Shown here: piece by piece, positions 7,896 to 16,096 of the stretch
Numbering within the stretch: the first letter of the stretch is position 1
Layout: each line of letters starts with the position of its first letter
Virus record (IMG/VR): IMGVR_UViG_3300034280_000224
Location: 1-37,194 of that record
Direction: 5' to 3' (one strand)
Source: a virus
DNA length: 37,194 nucleotides
Position numbers and translations under genes: made by a program
Notes under the pieces: model-generated
Database searches by the model: none
Told to the model about the DNA's origin: nothing
The model's input: the letters and a program-made list of their open reading frames with translations, nothing else

Positions 7896-8615
7896 ATGAA
7901 AATTAGCTTAGTAATCCCATCAACACCAAATCACTTTCGTTATATAGATTGTATATTAAAAAATTACGAAAATGGAACTGAAAAACCTGATGAAGTAATT
8001 ATATCCGTATCAGAAGGAAACAGAATTAATTCTCAACTTGTTGAAGAATTAAAATCTAAATATAGTAATTCTTTTGGTCGATTAGAATTTGTGTTAAACA
8101 ACAGGCAAGTTATGGAGGGTCCTAACAGAGGTATTGGGTCTGAACATACCACATGTGAATATATAACTTATCACGATTCAGACGATATACCTCATCCACA
8201 AAGAATAGAAATTATAAAACATTTTTTTAAAAATTACGACATACTACATTTGAATCATTCTTATAAATATGAAACGGGATTTGATGAAATAAAAATTGAA
8301 GACATTAAAATTGCGGATTCAAAAAAATTGTATAGTGATCATTTTGGGGATGGGAATTATACTGAAAGACCTTTAAACTATTTTCCTGACCCAAATAATA
8401 GAGCTTATGGTTGTTGTGTAGGTTTTTGGGTTTGTGGTGGACCAACAACGATTCATAGAAGTGTTTTGGATCATATTAAGTGGAATGAAAATAGAATCCT
8501 ATCATATGATTACGATTTTTGTATGGATGTATTATTTAAATTTAATAAATCTATGGCAATTGACTCAACGTTAATTTGGTATAATAAAACGGGTAATGCT
8601 TCTTGGGCTTGTTAA
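7896..8615 (+). CDS. GT2-like glycosyltransferase
   Basis: 239 residues. It has the GT-A start ISLVIPSTPNHF, an EGPNRGIG turn near 74-81, and the metal site YHDSDDIPHP (92-101). A Cys-rich patch GCCVGFWVCGG precedes the acceptor-side IHRSVL, and YDYDFCMDVLFKF provides the late acidic residues expected of the catalytic base. The 11-base gap to the preceding gene and the 11-base gap to the next make this the loosest part of the train, yet no terminator or promoter is visible in either gap. Confidence 0.85.
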   Translation: MKISLVIPSTPNHFRYIDCILKNYENGTEKPDEVIISVSEGNRINSQLVEELKSKYSNSFGRLEFVLNNRQVMEGPNRGIGSEHTTCEYITYHDSDDIPHPQRIEIIKHFFKNYDILHLNHSYKYETGFDEIKIEDIKIADSKKLYSDHFGDGNYTERPLNYFPDPNNRAYGCCVGFWVCGGPTTIHRSVLDHIKWNENRILSYDYDFCMDVLFKFNKSMAIDSTLIWYNKTGNASWAC

Positions 8616-8626
8616 TTTTATAATTT

Positions 8627-9307
8627 ATGAAATATATTTACCACCATTTAGGTTTAGGTGACCATATAATATGTAACGGACTTGTAAGACATTTTTGTGA
8701 TTTACATGATGGAATTTCTATATTTTGTAAAACAAACAATTATGAAAATGTATCATGTATGTTCAGAGATGACGATAGAATAAAAATAATACCGTTGAAA
8801 GATGATAACGAAGTTATTAATTATATAAATCGTAATAAACTACATAATGATTTAATAAAAGTTGGTTTTGATAGTCTTTGGATTGGTAATCCCAAAACAT
8901 TTGATATTGGTTTTTATAATACTGCAAATATACCATTTGAGTACAGATTCACAAAGTTTAAGTTTGAAAGGGACTATGAATTAGAAAAACAAATCATGAA
9001 TGAGTTGAACCCAACAGGGGAGGATTATATATTTATTCACGACGACAAAACAAGGGGATTTTCAATTGACAGGAATAAAATTAGAAAAGATTTAAAAATA
9101 ATTGAAAATGATGTTAAATATAATTTATTCCATATGTTAGGGATTATTGAGAATGCTAATGAAGTTCATATAATGCAATCATCATTCAAAGATTTTATCA
9201 ACTCATTTAGACTTGATAAACCTTTATTCTATTATCATACTTATGTTAGGGATTACCCAGATAGTTACAACACAGAAGGACACAATAAATTTATAAAAAT
9301 TAATTAA
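8627..9307 (+). CDS. Putative GT-B glycosyltransferase (GT9-like N terminus)
   Basis: 226 residues. HHLGLGDHIICNGLVRHF (6-23) resembles the GxGDxxxxxP loop that starts heptosyltransferase-type (GT9) GT-B enzymes. A second half with EDYIFIHDD and EVHIMQSSFKDFI would be the donor lobe. The protein is much shorter than usual GT9 enzymes (about 320-350), so it is either a compact relative or a reduced form. The role is inferred mainly from the glycine-rich loop and the surrounding glycosyltransferases. Confidence 0.68.
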   Translation: MKYIYHHLGLGDHIICNGLVRHFCDLHDGISIFCKTNNYENVSCMFRDDDRIKIIPLKDDNEVINYINRNKLHNDLIKVGFDSLWIGNPKTFDIGFYNTANIPFEYRFTKFKFERDYELEKQIMNELNPTGEDYIFIHDDKTRGFSIDRNKIRKDLKIIENDVKYNLFHMLGIIENANEVHIMQSSFKDFINSFRLDKPLFYYHTYVRDYPDSYNTEGHNKFIKIN

Positions 9308-9310
9308 ATA

Positions 9311-9658
9311 ATGATCGGAGAAAAAATAGAAGATTTGATTAAAAACAAGACACAAAAACTTTTAAACGAAGGTAAAAATGTCGAATTACCTGAAGATATC
9401 ATTGAGACAGATAATTTAGGTGAAGTGATTGAAAAATTATCAATTTTACATTGTAGAATGTGGTATTTAGAAGATGCTATTAGTGACGCAAAGTCTGATA
9501 ATGAAATTGCGGAATTGAAAAGAAAAATAGATATTTGTTTTAAAATTAAAAGACCTAAATACGTCCAAGCAATTAATAGAATGGTTGAAAATTCTATAGT
9601 GAATAATAAGTCTTTAGTTGAGGATTCTGTTAAATTATATAAAGGGGTAAATGAATAA
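9311..9658 (+). CDS. Small helical protein, DUF4254-like
   Basis: 115 residues, almost all predicted helix. The stretch LSILHCRMWYLEDAISDA (about 48-65) followed by ELKRKIDICFKIKRPKYVQAI recalls the DUF4254 pattern, in which a helix with a WHLED-type core precedes a Lys/Arg-rich helix. Such proteins are often encoded inside glycosylation loci, which fits the position here, between glycosyltransferases and the nucleotide-sugar block. The family match is from memory of the pattern and the biochemical role is unknown. Its 3' end overlaps the next gene by eight bases. Confidence 0.72.
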   Translation: MIGEKIEDLIKNKTQKLLNEGKNVELPEDIIETDNLGEVIEKLSILHCRMWYLEDAISDAKSDNEIAELKRKIDICFKIKRPKYVQAINRMVENSIVNNKSLVEDSVKLYKGVNE

Positions 9659-10436
9659 TTTAGTAATTGGGAATACTTCACAATTAAGTTATTATTTCCC
9701 AAAAGATTACGAAAAGATTTCCTCAAGAAATTTAGATTTTAATAAAATAAAAGAAAAAAAATATAATAGGATATATCTTTTATTTGCGGAACAAAGAACA
9801 TTCTTAAATGAAACTTTAGATTTTTTTAAAGAAGTTAATTTTAATTACACATTGAAAGTAATAGACGAGTTAAAAGACGTATGTAATAAAATTGTAATTT
9901 ATTCTACTTCTGAATTGTGGAATAAATACGATGGCTGTGTGTCGGTAAATGATCCATATAATTATAACCCAACATCATATATCACATCTAAAGAACATTT
10001 ATGTAATCACATAAATAACAATCGAGAAAACTATAGTAATGTGATCATTATTTACCCATTTAATTTTAACTCAGTCCACAGAAAAGAGGGATTCTTGTTT
10101 GGTAAAATATTCAAATCAATTTTGAATGACGAAAAAATTTCAATTGGTAACGTAGATTTTGAAAGGGATTTAATTCACCCAAGTGTAATTGTGAATGAAT
10201 CAATAAAAACTAATGAGGACATATTAGTAGGGTCAGGTGAGTTATATAATGTAAAAAACTTTATTAAGGATATCTTTACACTATACAATAAAAATTCAGA
10301 TGAATATATTTTAACTGATAATAAGAACAATTTAAATAATAAACGAAATGGTTACTATAGTTGTAAAAAATATTCTAACTATAATGACCTATTAAATCTT
10401 TCAATAAAAGACATATATGAGTATAAAGTTAGTTAA
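9651..10436 (+). CDS. NAD(P)-dependent SDR-type epimerase/dehydratase
   Basis: 261 residues. The N terminus LVIGNTSQL has a shortened nucleotide-binding loop compared with the usual GxxGxxG. YSTSELW (84-90) carries the catalytic Ser/Thr position, and Tyr110 with Lys114 (YITSK) forms the YxxxK pair. FERDLIHP (about 169-176) matches the RDxxH region of extended SDRs. It likely reduces, epimerises or dehydrates a nucleotide sugar. Directly upstream of the ColD-like gene (20-base overlap), it could supply a step of the same pathway, for instance a 4-keto reduction. The abbreviated Rossmann motif lowers certainty about activity. Confidence 0.78.
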   Translation: MNNLVIGNTSQLSYYFPKDYEKISSRNLDFNKIKEKKYNRIYLLFAEQRTFLNETLDFFKEVNFNYTLKVIDELKDVCNKIVIYSTSELWNKYDGCVSVNDPYNYNPTSYITSKEHLCNHINNNRENYSNVIIIYPFNFNSVHRKEGFLFGKIFKSILNDEKISIGNVDFERDLIHPSVIVNESIKTNEDILVGSGELYNVKNFIKDIFTLYNKNSDEYILTDNKNNLNNKRNGYYSCKKYSNYNDLLNLSIKDIYEYKVS

Positions 10437-11568
10437 AGACACCATTGATTTTGATGATGTATCATTATTAATTGAGTGGTTAAAAACAAACCCAAGATTA
10501 ACAAAAGGAGATCTAACAATCGAATTTGAGAAGGCTTGGTCTAAGTGGTTAGGAGTTAAATATTCGGTATTTGTTAATTCAGGTTCTTCTGCAAATTTAG
10601 CGGCAATATATTCTTTTATGTTGTCAAATAGAATGAGAAATAAAAAAATTGTGGTACCCGCCGTTTCTTGGGTTACTACCGTAACACCCGCAATACAACT
10701 TGGTTTAGAACCAATAATGTGTGAATGTGATGTGGATAATTTAGGTTTAGATATAAATCATTTGAAAGAAATTATTAAAAAAGACGACCCATCTGCAATT
10801 ATTTTAGTTCATGTTTTAGGGATTCCTAATAATATGGATGAAATTGTCGAACTATGTAATGAAAATAATATCTTGTTAGTTGAGGACACTTGTGAGTCTA
10901 TTGGTTCAAAATATAACGATAAAATGGTTGGTACTTTTGGTAAGATGTCAACATTTTCTTTTTATTTTGGTCACCATATCTCAACTATAGAAGGTGGTAT
11001 GATATCTACAAATGATGAAGAATTATACCATATTTTACTATCGGTTAGATCACATGGTTGGGATAGAGATTTACCAAAAGAAACTCAAATTAAATTGAGG
11101 GAAAAATATAATATAAATAATTTTAGGGCCCTATATACGTTCTATTATCCAGGTTTCAATCTTAGATCAACAGACCTACAAGCATTTTTAGGATTGGGTC
11201 AGTTAAAAAAAATAGATCAAATTGTTGAAAACAGACATAAAAATTATTTGAAATATAAAAATGAAATAAAAAATGATTTTTGGAATGTTTCAGAACCAAA
11301 AGGATCATACGTGTCAAATTTTTCATTCCCAATAATTACAAAAAATATTGATAAATTAATTAAAAAATTAAATGAAAATGATGTTGAGTGTAGACCATTA
11401 ATTTGTGGTTCAATTAATGAACATCCGTTTTGGTATGAAAGATATGGTAAACAAGAATTACCAAATTCAAAATTAGTACATGAGTACGGATTGTATTTAC
11501 CAAACAATCATCAAATGACAGATGAAGAATTGGATAAAGTTATAAAAATTGTAAACGAAAATATATGA
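10417..11568 (+). CDS. colD: PLP/PMP-dependent sugar 3-dehydratase, ColD-like (DegT/DnrJ/EryC1 fold)
   Basis: 383 residues, close to the 388 of ColD. DegT-fold landmarks: NSGSSANLAA (54-63) for cofactor phosphate, PAVSWVTTVTPA (81-92), the cofactor-N1 Asp in LVEDTCESIG (Asp157), and SFYFGHHISTIEGGM (181-195). In aminotransferases of this fold the last motif holds the PLP-binding Lys; here the place is His186-His187. His in place of Lys is the hallmark of the 3-dehydratases ColD and E1, which use PMP and glutamate to remove the 3-OH of a 4-keto-6-deoxysugar instead of aminating it. The Cys cluster and longer length of E1 are absent, so GDP-4-keto-6-deoxymannose 3-dehydratase is the best reading. 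gmd and an fcl/colC-like gene follow immediately, giving a coherent GDP-3,6-dideoxyhexose route. The exact substrate is inferred. Confidence 0.85.
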   Translation: MSIKLVKDTIDFDDVSLLIEWLKTNPRLTKGDLTIEFEKAWSKWLGVKYSVFVNSGSSANLAAIYSFMLSNRMRNKKIVVPAVSWVTTVTPAIQLGLEPIMCECDVDNLGLDINHLKEIIKKDDPSAIILVHVLGIPNNMDEIVELCNENNILLVEDTCESIGSKYNDKMVGTFGKMSTFSFYFGHHISTIEGGMISTNDEELYHILLSVRSHGWDRDLPKETQIKLREKYNINNFRALYTFYYPGFNLRSTDLQAFLGLGQLKKIDQIVENRHKNYLKYKNEIKNDFWNVSEPKGSYVSNFSFPIITKNIDKLIKKLNENDVECRPLICGSINEHPFWYERYGKQELPNSKLVHEYGLYLPNNHQMTDEELDKVIKIVNENI

Positions 11569-12542
11569 AAAAAGCGTTGATAACAGGTATTAACGGTCAG
11601 GATGGTTCTTACTTGGCGGAACTTTTATTAGAAAAAGGTTATGAAGTTTGGGGAACAGTAAAAAGAAACTCCGTTTCTGAAACTCAATCATCAAGAATTG
11701 AAAATCTTAGAGATAGTAATTCAGTAAATCTTGAATATGCTGATTTGTCTGACATGGCTTCACTAGTTCGTGTTTTGAGTAAAGTACAACCTGATGAGGT
11801 TTATAATTTAGCGGCACAATCTCACGTAAGAATTAGTTTTGACCAACCAATATACACGGCAAATGTTACAGGTGTTGGTACATTAAATTTATTAGAAGCG
11901 GTTAGGTTGGTTTCACCACATTCAAAAATATATCAAGCATCTTCTTCTGAAATGTTTGGTAATAGTATTGACAACGATGGTTATCAAAGAGAAACAACAC
12001 CAATGAATCCTGTGTCACCTTATGGGTGTGCAAAAGTATTTTCATATAATATTTGTAGAAATTATAGAAATTCTTATGGTATGAAAATATGGAATGGTAT
12101 TTTATTTAATCATGAATCACCTAGAAGAGGGACAAACTTTGTAACTAATAAAGTTGTAAAAGCGGCAGTAAGAATTAGTTTGGGATTACAAGATAAATTA
12201 CATTTGGGGAATCTTGAAGCAACGAGAGATTGGGGTCATGCAAAAGATTACGTTGAAGCAATGTGGTTAATGTTACAAACTGATAAACCTGATGATTATG
12301 TATGTGCCACTGGTATATCTCACTCTGTGAGGGATCTATGTAAATATACATTCTCAAAATTAGGTTTAGATTTTAACAACTATGTTATTGTTGACGAAAA
12401 ACATTTCAGACCTGAAGAGTTAGAAAATTTAAAAGGAGACTCAACTAAAATGAGAAAAGCTTTGTCTTGGGAACCTAAATACACATTTGAATCTATGATA
12501 GATGAGATGGTTGAATATTGGTTAGATTATTATGGAAAATAA
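11565..12542 (+). CDS. gmd: GDP-mannose 4,6-dehydratase
   Basis: 325 residues. Every Gmd landmark is present: GINGQDGSYLAE (8-19) binding NADP, NLAAQSHV (81-88), SSSEMFG (126-132), YxxxK as Tyr153 and Lys157 in SPYGCAK, NHESPRRGTNFVT, and TRDWGHAKDYVEAMW. It converts GDP-D-mannose to GDP-4-keto-6-deoxy-D-mannose, the common precursor of GDP-fucose, GDP-rhamnose, GDP-perosamine and GDP-colitose. It overlaps the ColD-like gene by four bases and the reductase gene by eleven, so the three are probably co-translated. Length is slightly below the bacterial norm (about 340-370). Confidence 0.95.
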   Translation: MKKALITGINGQDGSYLAELLLEKGYEVWGTVKRNSVSETQSSRIENLRDSNSVNLEYADLSDMASLVRVLSKVQPDEVYNLAAQSHVRISFDQPIYTANVTGVGTLNLLEAVRLVSPHSKIYQASSSEMFGNSIDNDGYQRETTPMNPVSPYGCAKVFSYNICRNYRNSYGMKIWNGILFNHESPRRGTNFVTNKVVKAAVRISLGLQDKLHLGNLEATRDWGHAKDYVEAMWLMLQTDKPDDYVCATGISHSVRDLCKYTFSKLGLDFNNYVIVDEKHFRPEELENLKGDSTKMRKALSWEPKYTFESMIDEMVEYWLDYYGK

Positions 12543-13443
12543 AATATTAATAACAGGTGGATATGGTTTAGTTGGTTCTGAGTTTGTCGGTGAACAATAT
12601 TTCAAACCTACATCAAAAGAATATGATCTAAGAAAAACAGAAGACACTAATAGATTAATGGTTAAACATTTTGATGGTGTCATACATTGTGCAGGTAAAG
12701 TAGGTGGTGTTGGTGGTAATATGAATCACAAAGGTGAATTTTTTTACGATAATATAATGATGAATACGAATGTGATTGAGGGTGCTAGATTATCTAAAGT
12801 TAAAAATTTAGTGGCTTTTTTATCAACATGCGTGTTTCCTGATCAAGTTGATTATCCTCTAACTGAGAAAAAAATTCATTTAGGACCACCTCATTTCTCT
12901 AACGACGCTTATGCATATTCAAAAAGAATGACAGACATTCAAATCAGATCGTATAAAGAACAATACGGATTAAATTATAAATCTGTCATACCTTGTAACA
13001 TTTATGGTCCAAACGATAACTACGATGTTGTTAATGGACACGTAATACCATCTCTTATACATAAATGTTATTTAGCAAGAGAAAATAAAACCCCACTTAA
13101 AATATGGGGTTCTGGAAAACCATTGAGGGAGTTTATTTTTAGTAGAGATGTTGCAAAACTAACTGAATGGGTTTTACACAATTATAATGAAAATGAACCA
13201 ATTATATTGTCAACTTCAGAGGAAGTACAAATTATGGATGTCGTAAGTATAATTGTTGAATTAATGAATTTTAAAGGTGAGGTAATATATGACTCATCAA
13301 AACCTGACGGTCAATTTAGAAAACCGTCAGACAATTTCAAAATAAAACATTATTTACCTAATTTTGAATTTACCCCAATTTACGAAGGTTTGAAAGAAAC
13401 TATACATTTTTTTGAGAGTAACTATAATAAAATTAGAAAATAA
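12532..13443 (+). CDS. fcl: GDP-fucose synthase / GDP-colitose synthase-like epimerase-reductase
   Basis: 303 residues. Signature elements are TGGYGLVGSE (8-17), CAGKVGGVGGNM (53-64), STC (98-100, with Cys100 as the epimerisation base position), YxxxK as Tyr127 and Lys131 in YAYSK, NIYGPNDNY (156-164), and His170 in NGHVIPSL. These fit GDP-4-keto-6-deoxymannose 3,5-epimerase-reductase (Fcl/WcaG) and equally its close relative ColC, which acts on the 3-deoxy intermediate. With a ColD-like enzyme two genes upstream, ColC activity is attractive. Sequence alone cannot separate the two, so the product could be GDP-L-fucose or GDP-L-colitose. Confidence 0.9.
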   Translation: MENKILITGGYGLVGSEFVGEQYFKPTSKEYDLRKTEDTNRLMVKHFDGVIHCAGKVGGVGGNMNHKGEFFYDNIMMNTNVIEGARLSKVKNLVAFLSTCVFPDQVDYPLTEKKIHLGPPHFSNDAYAYSKRMTDIQIRSYKEQYGLNYKSVIPCNIYGPNDNYDVVNGHVIPSLIHKCYLARENKTPLKIWGSGKPLREFIFSRDVAKLTEWVLHNYNENEPIILSTSEEVQIMDVVSIIVELMNFKGEVIYDSSKPDGQFRKPSDNFKIKHYLPNFEFTPIYEGLKETIHFFESNYNKIRK

Positions 13444-13446
13444 TAT

Positions 13447-14442
13447 ATGATAAGAAACATACTAGTAACAGGTGGTTTGGGATATATTGGTAGCCACACT
13501 GTTGTCCAATTAATAGAAAATAACTACAATGTTATAATTTTAGATAATTTGTCTAACTCAGATCTAACCATGTTAGATAAGATTGAGGTTATTACCAATA
13601 AAAAACCAAAACTATATATCGGTGACATAAGGGATAAAAACTTACTTAATAAAATTTTGAGTGAGAATATAATAACTGACGTAATTCATTTTGCAGCATT
13701 AAAATCTGTATATGAATCAACAATTAAACCATTAGAATATTATGAAAATAATGTTGTTGGTACAATTACATTATTAGAAATGATGAAAAAGTTTAACGTT
13801 AAAAATTTAATTTTTTCATCTTCTTGTACCGTGTATGGTGAACCTGATAACTATCCAGTAACCGAACATACACCAGTAAAAAAACCTAAAACAACTTACG
13901 GACTAACTAAAAGTATTTGTGAAACAATAATAGAAGATATCACAGATATCAGATGTGTTTGCTTAAGATACTTTAACCCTATCGGTAATCATAAAACAGG
14001 AATTATTTACGAAAAACCAAATGGTGTCCCTGAAAATTTAATGCCATACTTAATAGGTGTTATAAAAGGAGAATATGAATATTTGAGAGTCTTTGGTAAC
14101 GACTACAATACAAAAGATGGTACTGCAATACGAGATTATATAGACGTTAATGATTTAGCAAATGCTCACGTAAAATCATTAAATGTTGTCAACGATATAA
14201 CACATGAAATAATCAATGTTGGTACTGGAAATGGGTATAGTGTTATGGAAATTATCAACACATTTAAAAATAAAGGTTATGATGTACCCTATAAAATATA
14301 TCCAAAAAGAACCGGAGATATAGAAAAAATATGGGCCGATATAAGTAAGTCCAAAAAGATCTTAAATTGGGAACCAAAAAATAACATTTCAAACAGTATA
14401 GATTCCATAATAAACTCAATAAACCTTGATGTTGACAAATAA
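13447..14442 (+). CDS. galE: UDP-glucose 4-epimerase-like
   Basis: 331 residues, the usual GalE length. Present are TGGLGYIGSH (8-17), HFAALKSV (81-88), SSSCTVYG (124-131), YxxxK as Tyr151 and Lys155 (YGLTK), RYFNPIG, and DGTAIRDYIDV. The pattern KRTGDIEKIWAD near the C terminus matches the GalE sugar-binding region. It interconverts UDP-glucose and UDP-galactose, or the N-acetyl forms, supplying another donor to the glycosyltransferases. It follows the fcl-like gene by three bases and closes the nucleotide-sugar block. Confidence 0.93.
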   Translation: MIRNILVTGGLGYIGSHTVVQLIENNYNVIILDNLSNSDLTMLDKIEVITNKKPKLYIGDIRDKNLLNKILSENIITDVIHFAALKSVYESTIKPLEYYENNVVGTITLLEMMKKFNVKNLIFSSSCTVYGEPDNYPVTEHTPVKKPKTTYGLTKSICETIIEDITDIRCVCLRYFNPIGNHKTGIIYEKPNGVPENLMPYLIGVIKGEYEYLRVFGNDYNTKDGTAIRDYIDVNDLANAHVKSLNVVNDITHEIINVGTGNGYSVMEIINTFKNKGYDVPYKIYPKRTGDIEKIWADISKSKKILNWEPKNNISNSIDSIINSINLDVDK

Positions 14443-14460
14443 AACATCGTAGAGTAAAAT
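14432..14460 (+). promoter_or_regulatory. Weak candidate sigma70-like promoter before phoH
   Basis: TTGACA (14432-14437) and TAAAAT (14455-14460) are 17 bases apart, just ahead of the ATG at 14467. The spacing is ideal for an E. coli-type promoter, but the first box is inside the galE coding end. A Bacteroidota host would prefer TAnnTTTG, and the sequence is AT-rich. This may be coincidence. Confidence 0.25.
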
Positions 14461-14466
14461 TAAAAT

Positions 14467-15198
14467 ATGACAAGAAGAAAACCACAACCAACAGAGGAAC
14501 CTTATGTACCTTTGAATTCTAAAAGAGATATAATCTCCCAAGTAGTTAAGAAAAAACAAAAAAGTAAATTTCTTACCGAAAATCAAAAAATATATTACGA
14601 AACATTATTAAATAATCAAATTACAATCTGTTCAGGTCCTGCGGGTGTTGGTAAAAGTTTTATTGCCATGAAAACAGCGGTAGATCTTTTATTAGATGAT
14701 GGTAATGGATATGATAAAATCATAATTGTAAGACCAGCGGTTGAGGCAGAAGAAAAATTAGGAGCTTTACCTGGTAATTTAGAAGAAAAATTAGATCCAT
14801 ATATTTTCCCATCTTACTATTTGTTAAATAAAATTATTGGTAAAGAGGCTAGAGAAAAATTAAAAGATGCAGAAGTAATTGAGGTTTTTGCTTTAGCATA
14901 TATGAGAGGTATGACAATAGACAATTCAATTTTAATTTTTGAGGAAGCACAAAATGCAACACCAAAACAAATGAAATTACTATTGACAAGAATTGGTACC
15001 AACACTAAATTCTTTATCTCTGGCGACATTGAGCAAACCGATAGATATAAAGATAAAAAACACTCAGGTCTTTATGATGCGATAACAAGATTTAATGGTA
15101 TAAACGGAATTGGGATTTTTGAGTTTGGCGATAAAGATGGTGTAAGAAATCCAATAATTACTAAAATATTACAAAAATATGATGAAGATAGGGATTGA
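14467..15198 (+). CDS. phoH: PhoH-like ATPase
   Basis: 243 residues. Walker A GPAGVGKS (57-64), IIIVRPAVEAEEKLGALPG (86-104) and Walker B SILIFEEAQNAT (154-165) are the typical PhoH set, with the ending SGDIEQTD motif for sensor residues. PhoH proteins are P-loop NTPases common in marine and T4-like phages; the role in infection is unsettled, with RNA metabolism and phosphate stress proposed. The N-terminal 40 residues are basic and unstructured. The gene lies after galE with a 24-base gap and overlaps the HAD-like gene by 20 bases. Confidence 0.95.
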   Translation: MTRRKPQPTEEPYVPLNSKRDIISQVVKKKQKSKFLTENQKIYYETLLNNQITICSGPAGVGKSFIAMKTAVDLLLDDGNGYDKIIIVRPAVEAEEKLGALPGNLEEKLDPYIFPSYYLLNKIIGKEAREKLKDAEVIEVFALAYMRGMTIDNSILIFEEAQNATPKQMKLLLTRIGTNTKFFISGDIEQTDRYKDKKHSGLYDAITRFNGINGIGIFEFGDKDGVRNPIITKILQKYDEDRD

Positions 15199-15844
15199 TA
15201 TTAATGGTGTATTGAGAGATACGGTTGGTAAATTTACTCAACTATATGAAAAACATTTGATCGAGAGTAATGAAAATGAAGAGGTTATTCAAACAACCTA
15301 TGAACTTGATATGTCAGGTAATACAACACCAATAACAGAAAATTTAGAAAAATTTGAATATAAAAAAATATCGGATGTCGATTCTTTAGAGTTGGATAAA
15401 CATTTTTCTTTCAGAAGTAAGGATGAGTTATTTAATTTTATGTACGAAGAATATGCGATGGAATTATTTGGACACGCTCCATCTACAGAAATGACGACAT
15501 TTAATATACTTAATGAAATTTATTTTAATTTAAGAGATAAGAATGAATTAGTAATTGTTTCAGGAGAAATAGGTAAATCAAAACCATCTTCATTGTTTTT
15601 CTTATCAAAATTTGGATGTTTGTTGGAAAAAGTAGTTTTTTTCAGTGAAATAACAAAAAACAATATGTGGGATCAAATAGATATTTTACTTACCGCAGAT
15701 CCTATTCTATTATTAGAAAAACCTGTAGGTAAAATTGTTGTTAAGTTTAACACTTCCTACAATAAACAAATCAAATCAGATTATGAAATTTCTTCACTTT
15801 CTGAATTTGAACAGATAATACAAAACCTTAAACAAAATGTTTAA
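15179..15844 (+). CDS. HAD-like hydrolase, 5'-nucleotidase-type, degenerate first motif
   Basis: 221 residues. IGIDINGVLRD near the N terminus aligns with HAD motif I (DxDGVLxD), but the second Asp is Asn. IVSGEIGKSKPSS (motif II-like Ser then Lys region) and DQIDILLTADP (motif III-like acidic pair) follow in the right order. Such domains usually act as phosphatases; the D to N change in the acid/base position suggests reduced activity or another function. It begins 20 bases inside phoH, and two adjacent ATG codons (15179, 15182) could both serve as start. Confidence 0.72.
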   Translation: MMKIGIDINGVLRDTVGKFTQLYEKHLIESNENEEVIQTTYELDMSGNTTPITENLEKFEYKKISDVDSLELDKHFSFRSKDELFNFMYEEYAMELFGHAPSTEMTTFNILNEIYFNLRDKNELVIVSGEIGKSKPSSLFFLSKFGCLLEKVVFFSEITKNNMWDQIDILLTADPILLLEKPVGKIVVKFNTSYNKQIKSDYEISSLSEFEQIIQNLKQNV

Positions 15845-16091
15845 AATTCTTGGTGAAAATTACTACGTCGACTTAGATAAAATTGAAAAAGAAGTTGAGT
15901 TAGTAGGTACAAGTGGGGAATCCCAAATCCATTTAGTTAAATACGAGATGATAAAAAATATGGTAGAAACTATTCTTACTGAAAACGAAGTGGTTGATGA
16001 AAATATGGGTTTCAAAACTAATGAAGTTACCCTTCCTTTTAAAATCTCTTTTAATACATTACTAATGAAAAAAATAATAAATAAATTATAA
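15837..16091 (+). CDS. Small hypothetical protein
   Basis: 84 residues, predicted alpha/beta, with a start MFKILGENYYVDLDKIE that looks like a small beta hairpin, then a central helix (VKYEMIKNMVETILTE) and an amphipathic C-terminal helix. No family is recognised. It overlaps the HAD-like gene by eight bases and is six bases before a glycosyltransferase, so it is part of the same train. Confidence 0.7.
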   Translation: MFKILGENYYVDLDKIEKEVELVGTSGESQIHLVKYEMIKNMVETILTENEVVDENMGFKTNEVTLPFKISFNTLLMKKIINKL

Positions 16092-16096
16092 TAGAT

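Noticed and set aside
9304-9726. 140-residue frame on the - strand
   Set aside because: Antisense to the DUF4254-like gene and the start of the SDR gene, both with better codon use and family signals.
10417-11568. Perosamine-type aminotransferase (PerA/RfbE)
   Set aside because: The PLP-binding Lys is replaced by His, which argues for a 3-dehydratase rather than an aminotransferase.
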